From positions 248,001 to 312,000 of the forward strand of contig NZ_SCKT01000001.1 in NCBI RefSeq assembly GCF_014155765.1: a stretch of DNA of 64,000 nucleotides, written 5' to 3'. Each line of letters begins with the position of its first letter. The stretch's first letter is position 1. A program made the translations under genes and the position numbers. The notes under the pieces were generated by a model. It saw nothing but the letters and a program-made list of their open reading frames with translations. It had not been told where the DNA came from and did not search any database. This document shows positions 52,060 to 61,695 of the stretch, piece by piece. Source of the DNA: Pantoea dispersa (GTDB lineage Bacteria > Pseudomonadota > Gammaproteobacteria > Enterobacterales > Enterobacteriaceae).

Positions 52060-52776
52060 ATGCACAATGCATCGCTCGCCCGACGTGCCGGGCTGGCACT
52101 GCTCGCCATCGTGGTGGTGATAGCCCTGCTGGTGTGGGGATTAGGGCTGGATACGCTGCGCGACCGCAAGGTGGATTTACTCTACCTTGGGCAGCAACAC
52201 CTGTACTTAGTGTTCTGGTCGATGTTATGCGCTTTACTGGTTGGCATCCCGAGCGGGATTTTGCTCAGCCGTCCCTTCGCCCGTCGCTGGGCTGAATATG
52301 TGATGCAAATCTTCAACGTCGGTAACACGCTGCCACCGCTGGCTGTGCTGGCGCTGGCGATGGTGATTGTCGGCATTGGCGATCGCCCGGCGCTGATCGC
52401 CTTGTTCCTCGCCTCGCTGCTGCCGATTGTGCGCAACACCTATGCCGGTCTGAGCGCGGTGCCGCCGTCGCTGATTGAAGCCGCCAACGGTATCGGCATG
52501 ACCAAACTGCAGCGGCTGCGCCGGGTTGAACTGCCGAATGCGCTGCCGGTGATCCTGGCCGGGGTACGCATCGCGACCGCGATTAACGTCGGCACCGCGC
52601 CGCTGGCCTTTTTAATTGGTGCCAGCAGCTACGGCGAGCTGATTTTCCCCGGTATTTATCTCAACGACTTCCCGACGCTGATCCTCGGCGCAGTGGCCAC
52701 CGCCCTGTTTGCCCTGATCCTCGACATGCTGCTGGCAGCATTGGGACGCGTCCTCAGCCCGCACTCTGCGGCTTAA
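52060..52776 (+). CDS. osmY: OsmU-type osmoprotectant ABC transporter permease (OsmY-like)
   Basis: A 238-residue permease of the ProW/OpuCB family with about six helices and the binding-protein-dependent permease loop [29 protein letters not shown] (about residues 145-175). The four-gene order permease, binding protein, permease, ATPase corresponds to the Salmonella osmVWXY locus read backwards, which is also near mlc and ynfK. The symbol follows that Salmonella naming and is unrelated to E. coli OsmY, a periplasmic stress protein. GGGAG precedes the ATG. Confidence 0.85.
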   Translation: MHNASLARRAGLALLAIVVVIALLVWGLGLDTLRDRKVDLLYLGQQHLYLVFWSMLCALLVGIPSGILLSRPFARRWAEYVMQIFNVGNTLPPLAVLALAMVIVGIGDRPALIALFLASLLPIVRNTYAGLSAVPPSLIEAANGIGMTKLQRLRRVELPNALPVILAGVRIATAINVGTAPLAFLIGASSYGELIFPGIYLNDFPTLILGAVATALFALILDMLLAALGRVLSPHSAA

Positions 52777-52792
52777 CCCGGAGCATGTAATT

Positions 52793-53719
52793 ATGGCCAC
52801 TGCTAATCTGCTGGCGCGCTGGGTCAAACGCACCGCGCTGGTCCTGACCGCCACCTTAACCCTCAGTCACAGCGCGCTCGCCGCCACGCCCATCGTGATG
52901 GCGACCAAAAGTTTTACCGAGCAACATATCCTGTCTGCCATGACGGTGATGTGGCTGCAAAAGAAAGGTTTTCAGGTCATCCCGAAAACCAACATCGCCA
53001 CCACCATCGGGCGTAACGCGATGATCAACAAGCAGATTGATATGACGTGGGAATATACCGGCACCTCGCTGATTATTTTCAACCATATCAACAAGCCGAT
53101 GTCGTCCGAAGAGGCGTACAAAACCGTTAAACAGCTGGACGCGAAGCTGGGACTGGTTTGGCTCAATCCTGCCCCGATGAATAACACCTACGCGTTTGCC
53201 ATGCAGCGCCAGCGCGCTGACGCCGAAGGCATCAGCACCATGTCGCAGCTGGTGGCGAAGCTGGAACAGGTACGCAACACCGATCCGGATCACAACTGGA
53301 AACTCGGTCTCGATCTGGAATTTGCCGGCCGCTCGGATGGTCTGAAACCGCTGCAGAAAGCTTACAACATGCCGCTGGATCGCCCGCAGATACGTCAGAT
53401 GGACCCCGGCCTGGTGTATAACGCGGTGCGCGACGGCTTTGTTGACGCCGGACTGATTTACACCACCGATGGCCGGGTAAAAGGCTTTGATTTGAAAGTA
53501 CTGGAGGATGATAAGCACTTCTTCCCAAGTTACAACGTCACGCCGGTGGTGCGTCAGGATGTGCTGGAAAGCCATCCCGGCCTTGAGGCTGCGCTTAATC
53601 AGCTGTCACCGCTGATCACCGATGAGGCGATCACCGAGATGAACAAGCGCGTCGATATCGATCACCTGTCGCCGCAGCAGGTGGCGCGTGATTTCCTCAA
53701 ATCCAAAAACATGCTGTAA
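52793..53719 (+). CDS. osmX: Osmoprotectant ABC transporter binding protein (OsmX)
   Basis: A 308-residue periplasmic binding protein of the OpuAC/YehZ family for glycine betaine, choline O-sulfate or similar solutes. The signal peptide spans about 30 residues (SALA cleavage). The mature chain opens with [14 protein letters not shown] and contains [14 protein letters not shown], the family ligand-site segments. It is the second gene of the osm operon, with GGAG ahead of the ATG. Such systems support growth at high osmolarity. Confidence 0.88.
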   Translation: MATANLLARWVKRTALVLTATLTLSHSALAATPIVMATKSFTEQHILSAMTVMWLQKKGFQVIPKTNIATTIGRNAMINKQIDMTWEYTGTSLIIFNHINKPMSSEEAYKTVKQLDAKLGLVWLNPAPMNNTYAFAMQRQRADAEGISTMSQLVAKLEQVRNTDPDHNWKLGLDLEFAGRSDGLKPLQKAYNMPLDRPQIRQMDPGLVYNAVRDGFVDAGLIYTTDGRVKGFDLKVLEDDKHFFPSYNVTPVVRQDVLESHPGLEAALNQLSPLITDEAITEMNKRVDIDHLSPQQVARDFLKSKNML

Positions 53720-53728
53720 GGAGGCGCA

Positions 53729-54376
53729 ATGGATACCCTGCATTACATCATGGATAACTGGAACACCCTGCTGGCGCTGACCTGGCAGCATACCTGGCTG
53801 GTGTTGGTGGCAGTAGGTTTTGCCATCCTCGTCGGTGTGCCGCTGGGCATTCTGATTGTCCGCTTCAAATGGCTGGCAACACCGGTGCTGGGCATCGCCA
53901 CCATCGTGCTGACCATCCCGACCATTGCGCTGTTTGGTCTGATGATTCCGCTGTTTTCACTGATCGGTCAGGGGATTGGCGCCCTGCCGGCGATTACCGC
54001 GGTGTTCCTCTATTCACTGCTGCCGATTGTGCGTAATACCCATACCGCGCTGGAAAATCTGCCGCCCGGGCTGCGCGAAGCCGGTCGCGGTATCGGCATG
54101 ACCTTCTGGCAGCGCCTGCGCTGGGTGGAAATTCCGATGGCGCTGCCGGTGATTTTTGGCGGCATCCGCACCGCGGTGGTGATGAACGTGGGCGTGATGG
54201 CGATTGCGGCGGTGATCGGTGCCGGCGGCCTGGGCCTGCAACTGCTGGACGGCATCAGCGGCAGCGACGTGCGCATGCTGATTGCTGGCGCACTGATGAT
54301 CTGTTTACTGGCGATTATTCTTGACTGGCTGCTGCACCGTCTGCAGTCGGCGCTGACTCCTAAGGGGATTCGATAA
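53729..54376 (+). CDS. osmW: OsmU-type osmoprotectant ABC transporter permease (OsmW)
   Basis: A 215-residue permease of the same family as the first gene in the operon, with five to six helices and the conserved loop EAGRGIGMTFWQRLRWVEIPMALPVIFGG. It presumably forms a heterodimeric channel with the other permease. AAGGAG precedes the ATG; the TAA stop overlaps the ATPase start by one base (TAATG). Confidence 0.88.
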   Translation: MDTLHYIMDNWNTLLALTWQHTWLVLVAVGFAILVGVPLGILIVRFKWLATPVLGIATIVLTIPTIALFGLMIPLFSLIGQGIGALPAITAVFLYSLLPIVRNTHTALENLPPGLREAGRGIGMTFWQRLRWVEIPMALPVIFGGIRTAVVMNVGVMAIAAVIGAGGLGLQLLDGISGSDVRMLIAGALMICLLAIILDWLLHRLQSALTPKGIR

Positions 54377-55512
54377 TGATAAAACTGGAAAACCTGACGA
54401 AAACCTTTACGCAAAAAAACGGCACCACATTCAATGCCGTCGATAACGTCAGCCTGGAAGTGCCTGCCGGGGAGATGTGTGTGCTGCTGGGCCCGTCCGG
54501 CTGCGGCAAAACCACCACGCTGAAGATGATTAACCGTTTGATCCCCGCCAGTAGCGGGCGGATTTTAATTAATGGCGAAGACACCAGCGGCCAGGATACC
54601 GTCACGCTGCGCCGCAACATCGGCTATGTGATTCAGCAGATTGGTCTGTTCCCGAACATGACCATTGAAGAGAACATTACCGTGGTGCCGCGCATGCTGG
54701 GCTGGGACAAAAAACGCTGTCGGGAACGGGCGACGGAGCTGATGAGCATGGTGGCGCTTGACCCGACGAAGTTTCTGCATCGCTACCCGCGTGAGATGTC
54801 GGGCGGCCAGCAGCAGCGCATCGGCGTGATCCGCGCGCTGGCGGCGGATCCACCGGTACTGCTGATGGATGAACCGTTCGGTGCCGTCGATCCGATCAAC
54901 CGCGAGGTGATTCAGAACGAGTTCCTCGATATGCAGCGCCAGCTGAAGAAAACCGTGATGCTGGTGAGCCACGATATTGATGAGGCGCTGAAACTCGGTG
55001 ACCGCATCGCGGTGTTTGGCCAGGGCAAAATCGTGCAGTGCGCCAGCCCGGACGAACTGCTGGCGCAGCCGGCCAACGAATTTGTCGGCTCGTTCGTCGG
55101 TCAGGACCGAACGCTGAAACGCCTGCTGCTGGTGCAGGCGGGCGACGTCACCGATCAGCAGCCGACCATCACCGTGCAGCGCAGTACCCCGCTGCAGGAG
55201 GCGTTCGCGACCATGGACGACAACGACATGCGTTCGGTCACGGTGGTCGACGAAGATGGCAAACCGCTGGGCTTTGTCAAACGTCGAGAAGCGCGCGGCG
55301 CCACCGGCCGCTGCGAGGAGATGCTGCACACCTTTAAGGTCACCGGCAAAGCGGAGGAGAACCTGCGCGTGGTGTTGTCGAAGCTGTATGAACACAACAC
55401 GGTATGGATGCCGATTGTCGATGAGGAAGGTCGCTACAGCGGCGAAATTTCGCAGGATTACATCGCGGATTACCTCAGCTCCGGCCGCACGCGCCGTCGT
55501 CTTAACCCGTAA
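54376..55512 (+). CDS. osmV: Osmoprotectant ABC transporter ATPase with CBS domains (OsmV)
   Basis: A 378-residue ATPase of the ProV/OpuCA type. Walker A GPSGCGKTT is at residues 39-47, the signature MSGGQQQRIGVIRAL at about 139-153 and Walker B VLLMDEPFGAVDP follows. The C-terminal 120 residues form two CBS domains (for example AFATMDDNDMRSVTVVDEDG and NTVWMPIVDEEGRYSG), which in this family sense ionic strength. Start overlaps osmW by one base. Confidence 0.9.
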   Translation: MIKLENLTKTFTQKNGTTFNAVDNVSLEVPAGEMCVLLGPSGCGKTTTLKMINRLIPASSGRILINGEDTSGQDTVTLRRNIGYVIQQIGLFPNMTIEENITVVPRMLGWDKKRCRERATELMSMVALDPTKFLHRYPREMSGGQQQRIGVIRALAADPPVLLMDEPFGAVDPINREVIQNEFLDMQRQLKKTVMLVSHDIDEALKLGDRIAVFGQGKIVQCASPDELLAQPANEFVGSFVGQDRTLKRLLLVQAGDVTDQQPTITVQRSTPLQEAFATMDDNDMRSVTVVDEDGKPLGFVKRREARGATGRCEEMLHTFKVTGKAEENLRVVLSKLYEHNTVWMPIVDEEGRYSGEISQDYIADYLSSGRTRRRLNP

Positions 55513-55524
55513 TCCCGACCGAAC

Positions 55525-55542
55525 CGCGCCACGGAGGGCGCG
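55525..55542 (+). terminator. Hairpin after osmV
   Basis: CGCGCC (55525-55530) pairs with GGCGCG (55537-55542) 12 bases after the stop codon, between osmV and the convergent permease gene. The T-tract is weak (ATTCT). Confidence 0.4.
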
Positions 55543-55563
55543 ATTCTGAAGGTAAACTGTGCG

Positions 55564-56940
55564 TCAGTTGCTCTCTTCGACCGCGCCGACCGCCGCAACC
55601 GTTTTAGCTTCATTCGGCAGCACCACGTTCAGCAGCATAGCGAGAATTCCACCGGTGGTGACTGCATGACCAAACAGGTTGCTGACCAGCGGCGGGAACT
55701 GTTTCAGCACGTCCGGAACCGCCTCCACCCCGAGGCCAATGCCAAACGACACCGCCACAATCAGCATCTCACGCCGCCCCAGCGGGGCCTGCGTCATCAC
55801 GCGAATACCGGCGGCGACCACGCTGCCAAACATCACCAGCGTTGCCCCGCCCAGCACCGGCGGCGGAATCTGCTGTAGCAGGTTGCCCACCAGCGGGAAG
55901 ATGCCCAGCAGCACCAGCATCAGGCCAATCACCATCCCCACGTAGCGACTGGCGACGCCGGTCATCTGAATCACCCCGTTGTTCTGCGCAAAGGTGGTAT
56001 TGGGAAACGCCGAGAACAATGCCGCCAGCAGACAGCTGAGGCCATCGGCCAGAATCCCGCCCTGCAGCCGGCGCTGAAACCCGTCGCCTTCCAGCGGCTG
56101 GCGTGAAATCAGACAGTTGGCGGTCAGATCGCCCACCGCCTCAATCACGCAGATCACCGAGACCAGCGCAATCGGCACAAACAGCGTCCAGCTAAAATCA
56201 AAGCCAAAATGCAGCAGCGAAGGCAGCACCAGCCAGTGCGTCTCCGCCATCGGCTTCAGCGGCAGATGACCGCTCAGCGCCGCCGCGATGCAGCCCGCAC
56301 CAATGCCGGCGACCACCGCCACCAGCCGCGCCCAGCGCGAGTGGGAGCGGTTAAGCACGATAATCACCAGCAGGGTCACCGCCCCCAGCGCCAGATTACC
56401 CGGCGCGCCAAAATCGCGGGCGTTATGCCCGCCCGCCCAGTCGGTAATACTGACTTTTATCAGGCTGATACCAATCAGGGTGATCACCGTACCGGTTACC
56501 ACCGGGGTCAGCACTTTTCGCAGCGGTGTGATGCAGCGGCTAATCAGCATCGGGATCAGCGCCGCCACCAGGTTGCAGCCAAAGATCATGGCGAGGATCG
56601 CCTGCGGTGAACCGCCCTGCGCTTTCACCGTCATCCCCGCAGAGAGAATGACGCCGAGAAAGGCGAAGCTGGTGCCCTGCAGACAGATCATGCCTGCGCC
56701 AATGCCGCAGAAACGGCGCGCCTGCAGAAAGGTACCGAGTCCGGAAACCAGCAGCGACATGCTGATGAGATACGGAATCCAGGCCTGTAACCCCAGCACG
56801 GAACCGATAATCAGCGGCGGCGTGATGATACCGACCACGCTGGCCAGCACGTGCTGCAGGGCGGCAAAGAACGCCGGTGCAGGACCGATGCGGGCATCCA
56901 GCCCGTACAACAAACCTTTCTCTTCTTCTGGGTGCGACAT
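55564..56940 (-). CDS. NCS2 family purine (xanthine/urate) permease
   Basis: A 458-residue, 14-segment symporter of the nucleobase-ascorbate transporter (NCS2) family. The signature region FPNTTFAQNNGVIQMTGVASR around residue 315, with QNNG, and the earlier LQGTSFAF motif are characteristic. Similarity in layout to E. coli XanP suggests xanthine or urate as substrate, which would feed guaD/hpxO metabolism, but the exact purine is not determined. GGAG lies 8 bases before the ATG. It is convergent with osmV. Confidence 0.85.
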   Translation of the reverse strand: MSHPEEEKGLLYGLDARIGPAPAFFAALQHVLASVVGIITPPLIIGSVLGLQAWIPYLISMSLLVSGLGTFLQARRFCGIGAGMICLQGTSFAFLGVILSAGMTVKAQGGSPQAILAMIFGCNLVAALIPMLISRCITPLRKVLTPVVTGTVITLIGISLIKVSITDWAGGHNARDFGAPGNLALGAVTLLVIIVLNRSHSRWARLVAVVAGIGAGCIAAALSGHLPLKPMAETHWLVLPSLLHFGFDFSWTLFVPIALVSVICVIEAVGDLTANCLISRQPLEGDGFQRRLQGGILADGLSCLLAALFSAFPNTTFAQNNGVIQMTGVASRYVGMVIGLMLVLLGIFPLVGNLLQQIPPPVLGGATLVMFGSVVAAGIRVMTQAPLGRREMLIVAVSFGIGLGVEAVPDVLKQFPPLVSNLFGHAVTTGGILAMLLNVVLPNEAKTVAAVGAVEESN

Positions 56941-57054
56941 AGCAGGGCTCCGGCAAACGATTTATCAGTTTGCCTGATGCATGAAACGCGCCAGGGCGAC
57001 AGCGGGCAGGAAGAATTCAGGACAGATGATTGAATATAAACAGGTTTAAGGCAT

Positions 57055-57094
57055 AAAAAAAAGCAGCCGCTCCTGAAACTTCGGATTCAGCTGC
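57055..57094 (-). terminator. Intrinsic terminator of ynfK
   Basis: On the minus strand GCAGC (57094-57090) pairs with GCTGC (57067-57063), with an inner TGAA/TTCA pairing, followed by eight T residues (57062-57055). It starts 26 bases after the ynfK stop codon. Confidence 0.85.
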
Positions 57095-57119
57095 GTGCGA
57101 TATGCCGCATTTTGTTTCA

Positions 57120-57821
57120 TCAGGCGGCGGGCTTTGCACTCTCGCTGTGCAGCGCATCCCCCCCGAGTAACGTAATATCCAGATAACCACTCAAATCACG
57201 CTGTTCGGCGCGCGGCAGATAAGGCAGTTCACCCAACAGCGGCGCGTTCAGCTTATCGCGCAGAACATCAATGATTTCAGCATAGTGCGCCAGACCTGGA
57301 TTGATACGATTGGCGACCCAGCCCGCCAGCGTCAGGCCATCGGCGGCAATCGCTTCGGCGGTCAGTAAAGCGTGGCTAATGCAACCCTCTTTAATGCCCA
57401 CCACCAGCACCACCGGCAGTTGCGCCTGCTGCACCCACTGCGACAGCGGCCGTAAGTCGTTCATCAGGCTGCGCCAGCCGCCCGTGCCTTCCACCACCAC
57501 GCGTGCAGCGCGATCCTGTAAGCCAGCCAGCCCGCGATTGAGTAATGGATAATCGATGCGCTGCGCCGGGCTGGTGCTGATTTCATCCTCTTCCAGCGTC
57601 ACGGGATTGACGTCGCTGTAGTTCAGCGTGAGGCCTGATGCCTGCTGCAGCAGTACGGCATCTTTATTACGGAGCCCTTCCGGCGTGTGCTGCGCGCTTT
57701 TGGCAACCGGCTTGTAGCCAGCGGCACACAGATTCGCTTTGGCAAAGCACTGTAATAGTGCGCGGGAAACCACGGTCTTACCCACCGCGGTGTCGGTACC
57801 GGTGACAAAAATCGTTTTCAC
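57120..57821 (-). CDS. ynfK: Dethiobiotin synthase paralogue YnfK (BioD2)
   Basis: A 233-residue ATP-dependent carboxylase-like enzyme of the dethiobiotin synthase family. The P-loop variant GTDTAVGKT is at residues 8-16, and the biotin-family motifs VEGTGGWRSLMN and VVLVVGIKEGCISHALL follow. Its position next to mlc matches E. coli ynfK, a paralogue of bioD whose physiological need is unclear. Translation starts at a GTG preceded by GGAGGAG. An intrinsic terminator follows. Confidence 0.93.
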   Translation of the reverse strand: MKTIFVTGTDTAVGKTVVSRALLQCFAKANLCAAGYKPVAKSAQHTPEGLRNKDAVLLQQASGLTLNYSDVNPVTLEEDEISTSPAQRIDYPLLNRGLAGLQDRAARVVVEGTGGWRSLMNDLRPLSQWVQQAQLPVVLVVGIKEGCISHALLTAEAIAADGLTLAGWVANRINPGLAHYAEIIDVLRDKLNAPLLGELPYLPRAEQRDLSGYLDITLLGGDALHSESAKPAA

Positions 57822-57926
57822 CTTTCTCCTCCTTCATTAAAGCGATGTGTAACCTGCAAAGGAGGCAGTTTAAGGATTTGTCCCAGGCGAGAGCTTGCGT
57901 TAGCGCAAACTTAAGGCGGGCTGGCG

Positions 57927-59144
57927 TTAACCCTGCAACAGTTTTATCAGTAAATGGCCGCTATAGAGCGCGTCTTTGATCAGCGCCGCGCCGCCCAGCG
58001 TGCCGGGATCGTTGAAAGCCGCGGGGGTTAGCTGGATAGCGTGACTGTATGCCGGCAGGGCCTGCTGGCGAATGGTGCTGCTGACTGCCGGGAACAGCAC
58101 GTCCGCCGCCTGGTTAAGCGGTGAACCGATAAGAATTTGTTGAGGATTAAAAATGTTGACCATCATCGCCAGCATGCGTCCGATATGATGACCGACGCCG
58201 GCAATGACGTCACGCGCCAGCCGGTCGCCCTGCTGCGCAGCGGCACACAGCGAGGCCAGCGTCAGCGGCTGCTGGTGCAGCTGGCTGTCCGGCTGCGACG
58301 ATAAACGCTGTGCCGCCAGCTGCAGCAGGCTGCCGGTGCTGGCCACCGTTTCCAGACAGCCATGGTTGCCGCAGTAGCACTGCTGGCCGTAAGGATCGAT
58401 CTGCGTATGACCGATCTCCACCAGCGCGCGTCCGCTTTTGTGCAACAGCTGGCCACCGCTGATCACCCCGGCGCCCACCGTTTCGTCAATAACAATCTGA
58501 ATCACGTCCTGCGCACCCCGTGAGGCACCAAACAGTGCCTCTGCCAGCGTCCATGCGGAGATATCGTGCTGGACGAATACCGGCAGCCCGGTGCGCTGCG
58601 CCAGGGTTTCGCCCAGCGGCATATCCTGTACGTCATAGCCCGGCATACGGTGCACCACGCCGGAGGCGGCGTTGATCAGTCCCGGCAGGGTAATGGCGAT
58701 AGCGGTGAGACGCTCAAGTTTTTGCTGATGGCGAATGAAAAAGGCGTTGACCAGCTCCTGCAGCGTCTGCAGTAGCGGCGTGTCGGCGCTGGCGGGCAGC
58801 GGCAGGCGATCTTCCTGTAGCGCGCGGCTGCTGAGATCGCGCAGTGTCAGGGTGATGAACCCCGGCTGGAGGCGAACAGCCAGATAGTGCCAGGCCAGGG
58901 TATCGAGGATCAGCCCTATCGCCGGCCGTCCGCGACTGCCTGGCTCCTGAAACTCGGTCTCCTGCACCAGATGCGCATCCAGCATTTCGCGCACAATTTT
59001 GGTGATGCTGGCCGGGGCCAGCTGGGCACGTTTCGACAGCTCAATCCGCGAAATCGGACCGTAATGGTCAATCAGACGATACACTGCACCGGCATTGGTC
59101 TGTTTTATTTGGTCAATATGGCCAGGCTGACTGTCCAGATTCAC
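57927..59144 (-). CDS. mlc: Glucose-responsive repressor Mlc (DgsA)
   Basis: A 405-residue ROK family repressor of PTS and sugar genes that is titrated by unphosphorylated EIICB-Glc at the membrane. It begins with GTG, as in E. coli, preceded by GGAG. The N-terminal helix-turn-helix (AQLAPASITKIVREML, about 40-55) and zinc site His246 in EIGHTQIDPYG with Cys256, Cys258 and Cys263 (CYCGNHGC) are intact, the latter at the E. coli positions minus one. A possible autoregulatory site lies 15-34 bases upstream. Confidence 0.96.
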   Translation of the reverse strand: MNLDSQPGHIDQIKQTNAGAVYRLIDHYGPISRIELSKRAQLAPASITKIVREMLDAHLVQETEFQEPGSRGRPAIGLILDTLAWHYLAVRLQPGFITLTLRDLSSRALQEDRLPLPASADTPLLQTLQELVNAFFIRHQQKLERLTAIAITLPGLINAASGVVHRMPGYDVQDMPLGETLAQRTGLPVFVQHDISAWTLAEALFGASRGAQDVIQIVIDETVGAGVISGGQLLHKSGRALVEIGHTQIDPYGQQCYCGNHGCLETVASTGSLLQLAAQRLSSQPDSQLHQQPLTLASLCAAAQQGDRLARDVIAGVGHHIGRMLAMMVNIFNPQQILIGSPLNQAADVLFPAVSSTIRQQALPAYSHAIQLTPAAFNDPGTLGGAALIKDALYSGHLLIKLLQG

Positions 59145-59158
59145 GCCCTGCTCCCGGA

Positions 59159-59178
59159 TATTTTCGCGCTTCTAAATA
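59159..59178. promoter_or_regulatory. Possible Mlc/NagC-type operator upstream of mlc
   Basis: TATTT and AAATA arms are separated by a CGCG-containing core (TTTTCGCGCTTCTAAATA). AT-rich arms around a CGCG core are typical of Mlc boxes, and E. coli Mlc represses itself. The inner symmetry is poor, so this is tentative. Confidence 0.35.
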
Positions 59179-59279
59179 AACAGCAGCTATGGTGATGCAG
59201 ATTGGCTCGCAGCGTCAAATATTTGATTAGAAATGTGATTTATCGCACACAAAGAACGCGGTTTTCTGTACCCGTGGGT

Positions 59280-60176
59280 TCAATCCTCGGCATGGTGCAG
59301 CAGCAGCGCCATCATATTGCTCATCTGCGCACTCGGCTGGCGCAGCGCTGACCACACCAGCCACACCTCAGAAATGGCATCGCTTTCCTGTAGCGGAATC
59401 CAGGCGACTTCCGCCAGTCGCGCGCGGGCAAACGAGGCGGGTAAAATCGACACGCCAAGGCCGGTTGCCACCAGGCCGAGTATCGTCATGGCTTCACCCA
59501 CTTCCTGGGTAATGTAAGGTTTGATTTGGTAGCGATGCAGCAGCGCCAGAATTTCACCGTACAGGGCCGTGCCGCCCTGCGCATCAAAGAAAACAAAAGG
59601 TTCGCTGGCTAACGCCCGGATGCTAATTGACGTGGCCTGTGCCAGCGGATGCGCGTGGTGCACCACCGCGCACAGCGGTTCACGCAGCAACAGGCGGTGC
59701 TGAAGATCCTCCGGCAGCGGCGTATTGCGCATGACGCCCAGATCGAGTCGCCCCTCGTGCAGCGGTGCCAATTGCTGCCGCGTGTTGTACTCCTGCATCT
59801 GAATATGCACGTCCGGCCAGCGCTGCCGATAGTGATACAGCGCATCCGACACCAGTCCGGTAAACGGCGCCGAGGAGGTAAAGCCAATACGCAACTCTCC
59901 CTGCTGACCGTGATGAATGCGCGCCGCGCGCCCGGCCGCCTGCTCTACCTGCAATAAAACCGCGCGCGCATCCTGTAAAAACGACTGGCCGGCCGGCGTG
60001 AGCTGTACGCTGCGATTAGTGCGGGTGAACAGCTGCGCATCCAGCGCCTGTTCCAGTTGAAGAATCTGCTGACTGAGCGGCGGCTGAGAAATGTGCAGCC
60101 GCTGCGCGGCGCGGCCAAAGTGCAGCTCTTCCGCAACGGCAATAAAGTAGCGCAGATGGCGCAGCTCAATCATCAT
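59280..60176 (-). CDS. ynfL: LysR family regulator YnfL
   Basis: A 298-residue LysR-type regulator that matches E. coli YnfL (297) closely: MIELRHLRYFIAVAEELHFGRAAQRL helix-turn-helix, then GELRIGFTSSAPF at the start of the effector domain and EVGEAMTILGLVATGLGVSILP. It is divergent from ynfM across a 94-bp spacer, the same arrangement as in E. coli, so it probably controls that transporter. The inducer is unknown. Confidence 0.93.
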   Translation of the reverse strand: MMIELRHLRYFIAVAEELHFGRAAQRLHISQPPLSQQILQLEQALDAQLFTRTNRSVQLTPAGQSFLQDARAVLLQVEQAAGRAARIHHGQQGELRIGFTSSAPFTGLVSDALYHYRQRWPDVHIQMQEYNTRQQLAPLHEGRLDLGVMRNTPLPEDLQHRLLLREPLCAVVHHAHPLAQATSISIRALASEPFVFFDAQGGTALYGEILALLHRYQIKPYITQEVGEAMTILGLVATGLGVSILPASFARARLAEVAWIPLQESDAISEVWLVWSALRQPSAQMSNMMALLLHHAED

Positions 60177-60270
60177 ATCTTAAACGTCTCATTTGAGATT
60201 ATTAATATATTGTACAACCTATTTAGCCTTTCCTACAGTATTCAGACATTTGCTGAATTGAGGATGTACT

Positions 60271-61527
60271 GTGAGTCGCTCTTCCCAGGCTGTGACGCTT
60301 GATGAGGACAGCTTGTCCACGAAGCCTGTTACCGCCGATACCGCTACTGAATGGATTGAACGTGGATCGCCGCAGTTTATGCGCGTGACGCTGGCGCTGT
60401 TCTCTGCCGGTCTTGCCACTTTCGCCCTGCTCTATTGTGTACAACCGATTCTGCCGGTGCTGTCACAGCAGTTTGGCGTGACGCCTGCCGAAAGCAGTAT
60501 TTCGCTGTCGCTCTCCACCGGGCTGATGGCGCTGGGCCTGCTGTTCACCGGCCCGCTGTCAGATGCGATTGGGCGTAAATCGGTGATGGTGACCGCGCTG
60601 ATGCTGGCGGCGATTTGTACGCTAATCTCCGCCACCATGAGCAGCTGGCAGGGGATTCTGCTGATGCGCGCGCTGACCGGTCTGTCGCTCAGTGGCGTCG
60701 CGGCGGTGGGCATGACTTACCTGAGCGAAGAGATGCATCCGCGGGTCATCGCCTTCTCCATGGGTCTGTACATCAGCGGCAACTCGATTGGCGGCATGAG
60801 CGGTCGTTTACTCTCCGGTGTGCTGACCGACTTTTTCTCGTGGCGTATTGCCATTGGCGTCATTGGCTGCTGCGCGCTGGCTGGCGCGCTGATGTTCTGG
60901 AAAATTCTGCCCGCGTCGCGCCATTTTCGCCCTGCCTCGCTGCGGCCACGCAGTCTGCTGATCAACTTCCGCCTGCACTGGCGCGACAAAGGGTTGCCGC
61001 TGCTGTTTGCCGAAGGCTTTCTGCTGATGGGCGCGTTTGTCACGCTGTTTAACTACATTGGCTACCGTTTACTGAGCGCGCCGTGGTCACTGAGCCAGGC
61101 GGTGGTCGGGCTGCTGTCTGTGGTGTATCTCACCGGTTCGTGGAGTTCGCCGAAAGCTGGCGCGATGACCAGCCGCTTTGGTCGCGGTCCGGTGATGACG
61201 GGCGCCACGGCGATCATGCTGGCCGGTCTGCTGCTGACCGCCTTTAGTTCGCTGTGGCTGATTTTGCCGGGCATGATGCTGTTTACTGCCGGCTTCTTTG
61301 CCGCCCATTCGGTGGCCAGCGGCTGGATTGGACCGAGCGCGCGCCGGGCGAAAGGCCAGGCATCATCACTTTACCTGTTCAGCTACTACGTGGGCTCCAG
61401 CGTGGCCGGCACCCTCGGCGGCGTGTTCTGGCACCGCTACGGCTGGCCGGGCGTGACCCTGTTTATCAGCGCCCTGCTGGTGCTGGCACTGCTGGTTGGC
61501 CTGCGTTTACAGGGCCGCAAACTGTAA
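60271..61527 (+). CDS. ynfM: MFS transporter YnfM
   Basis: A 418-residue, 12-helix MFS exporter that matches E. coli YnfM (417) nearly end to end, for example TLALFSAGLATFALLYCVQP, GPLSDAIGRKSVM (motif A) and SLYLFSYYVGSSVAGTLGG. It starts with GTG. The family is annotated as a putative efflux transporter, with arabinose-like substrates suggested in older literature but not firmly shown. A hairpin follows the stop codon. Confidence 0.95.
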   Translation: MSRSSQAVTLDEDSLSTKPVTADTATEWIERGSPQFMRVTLALFSAGLATFALLYCVQPILPVLSQQFGVTPAESSISLSLSTGLMALGLLFTGPLSDAIGRKSVMVTALMLAAICTLISATMSSWQGILLMRALTGLSLSGVAAVGMTYLSEEMHPRVIAFSMGLYISGNSIGGMSGRLLSGVLTDFFSWRIAIGVIGCCALAGALMFWKILPASRHFRPASLRPRSLLINFRLHWRDKGLPLLFAEGFLLMGAFVTLFNYIGYRLLSAPWSLSQAVVGLLSVVYLTGSWSSPKAGAMTSRFGRGPVMTGATAIMLAGLLLTAFSSLWLILPGMMLFTAGFFAAHSVASGWIGPSARRAKGQASSLYLFSYYVGSSVAGTLGGVFWHRYGWPGVTLFISALLVLALLVGLRLQGRKL

Positions 61528-61544
61528 TACCCTTCATCGTTAGC

Positions 61545-61564
61545 GCGGGACCTCAGCGTCCCGC
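61545..61564 (+). terminator. Hairpin after ynfM
   Basis: GCGGGAC (61545-61551) pairs perfectly with GTCCCGC (61558-61564) around 6 bases, 18 bases past the stop. No strong T-run. Confidence 0.5.
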
Positions 61565-61695
61565 CTGCTCCGCTGGATTCGAATAATAAGGCATTCGCAC
61601 CGTACCACTTAAAACAAAATAGCAATTCATCGCTATAATTCGTTCTATTCCAATAATACATAGACTTATTTTTTACACAGCAATGAGGTAGTCAG

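Noticed and set aside
53530-53545. GTTGTAACT core resembling a Ter site inside osmX
   Set aside because: Only nine core bases match, they lie in conserved coding sequence, and a chance hit is expected at this length.
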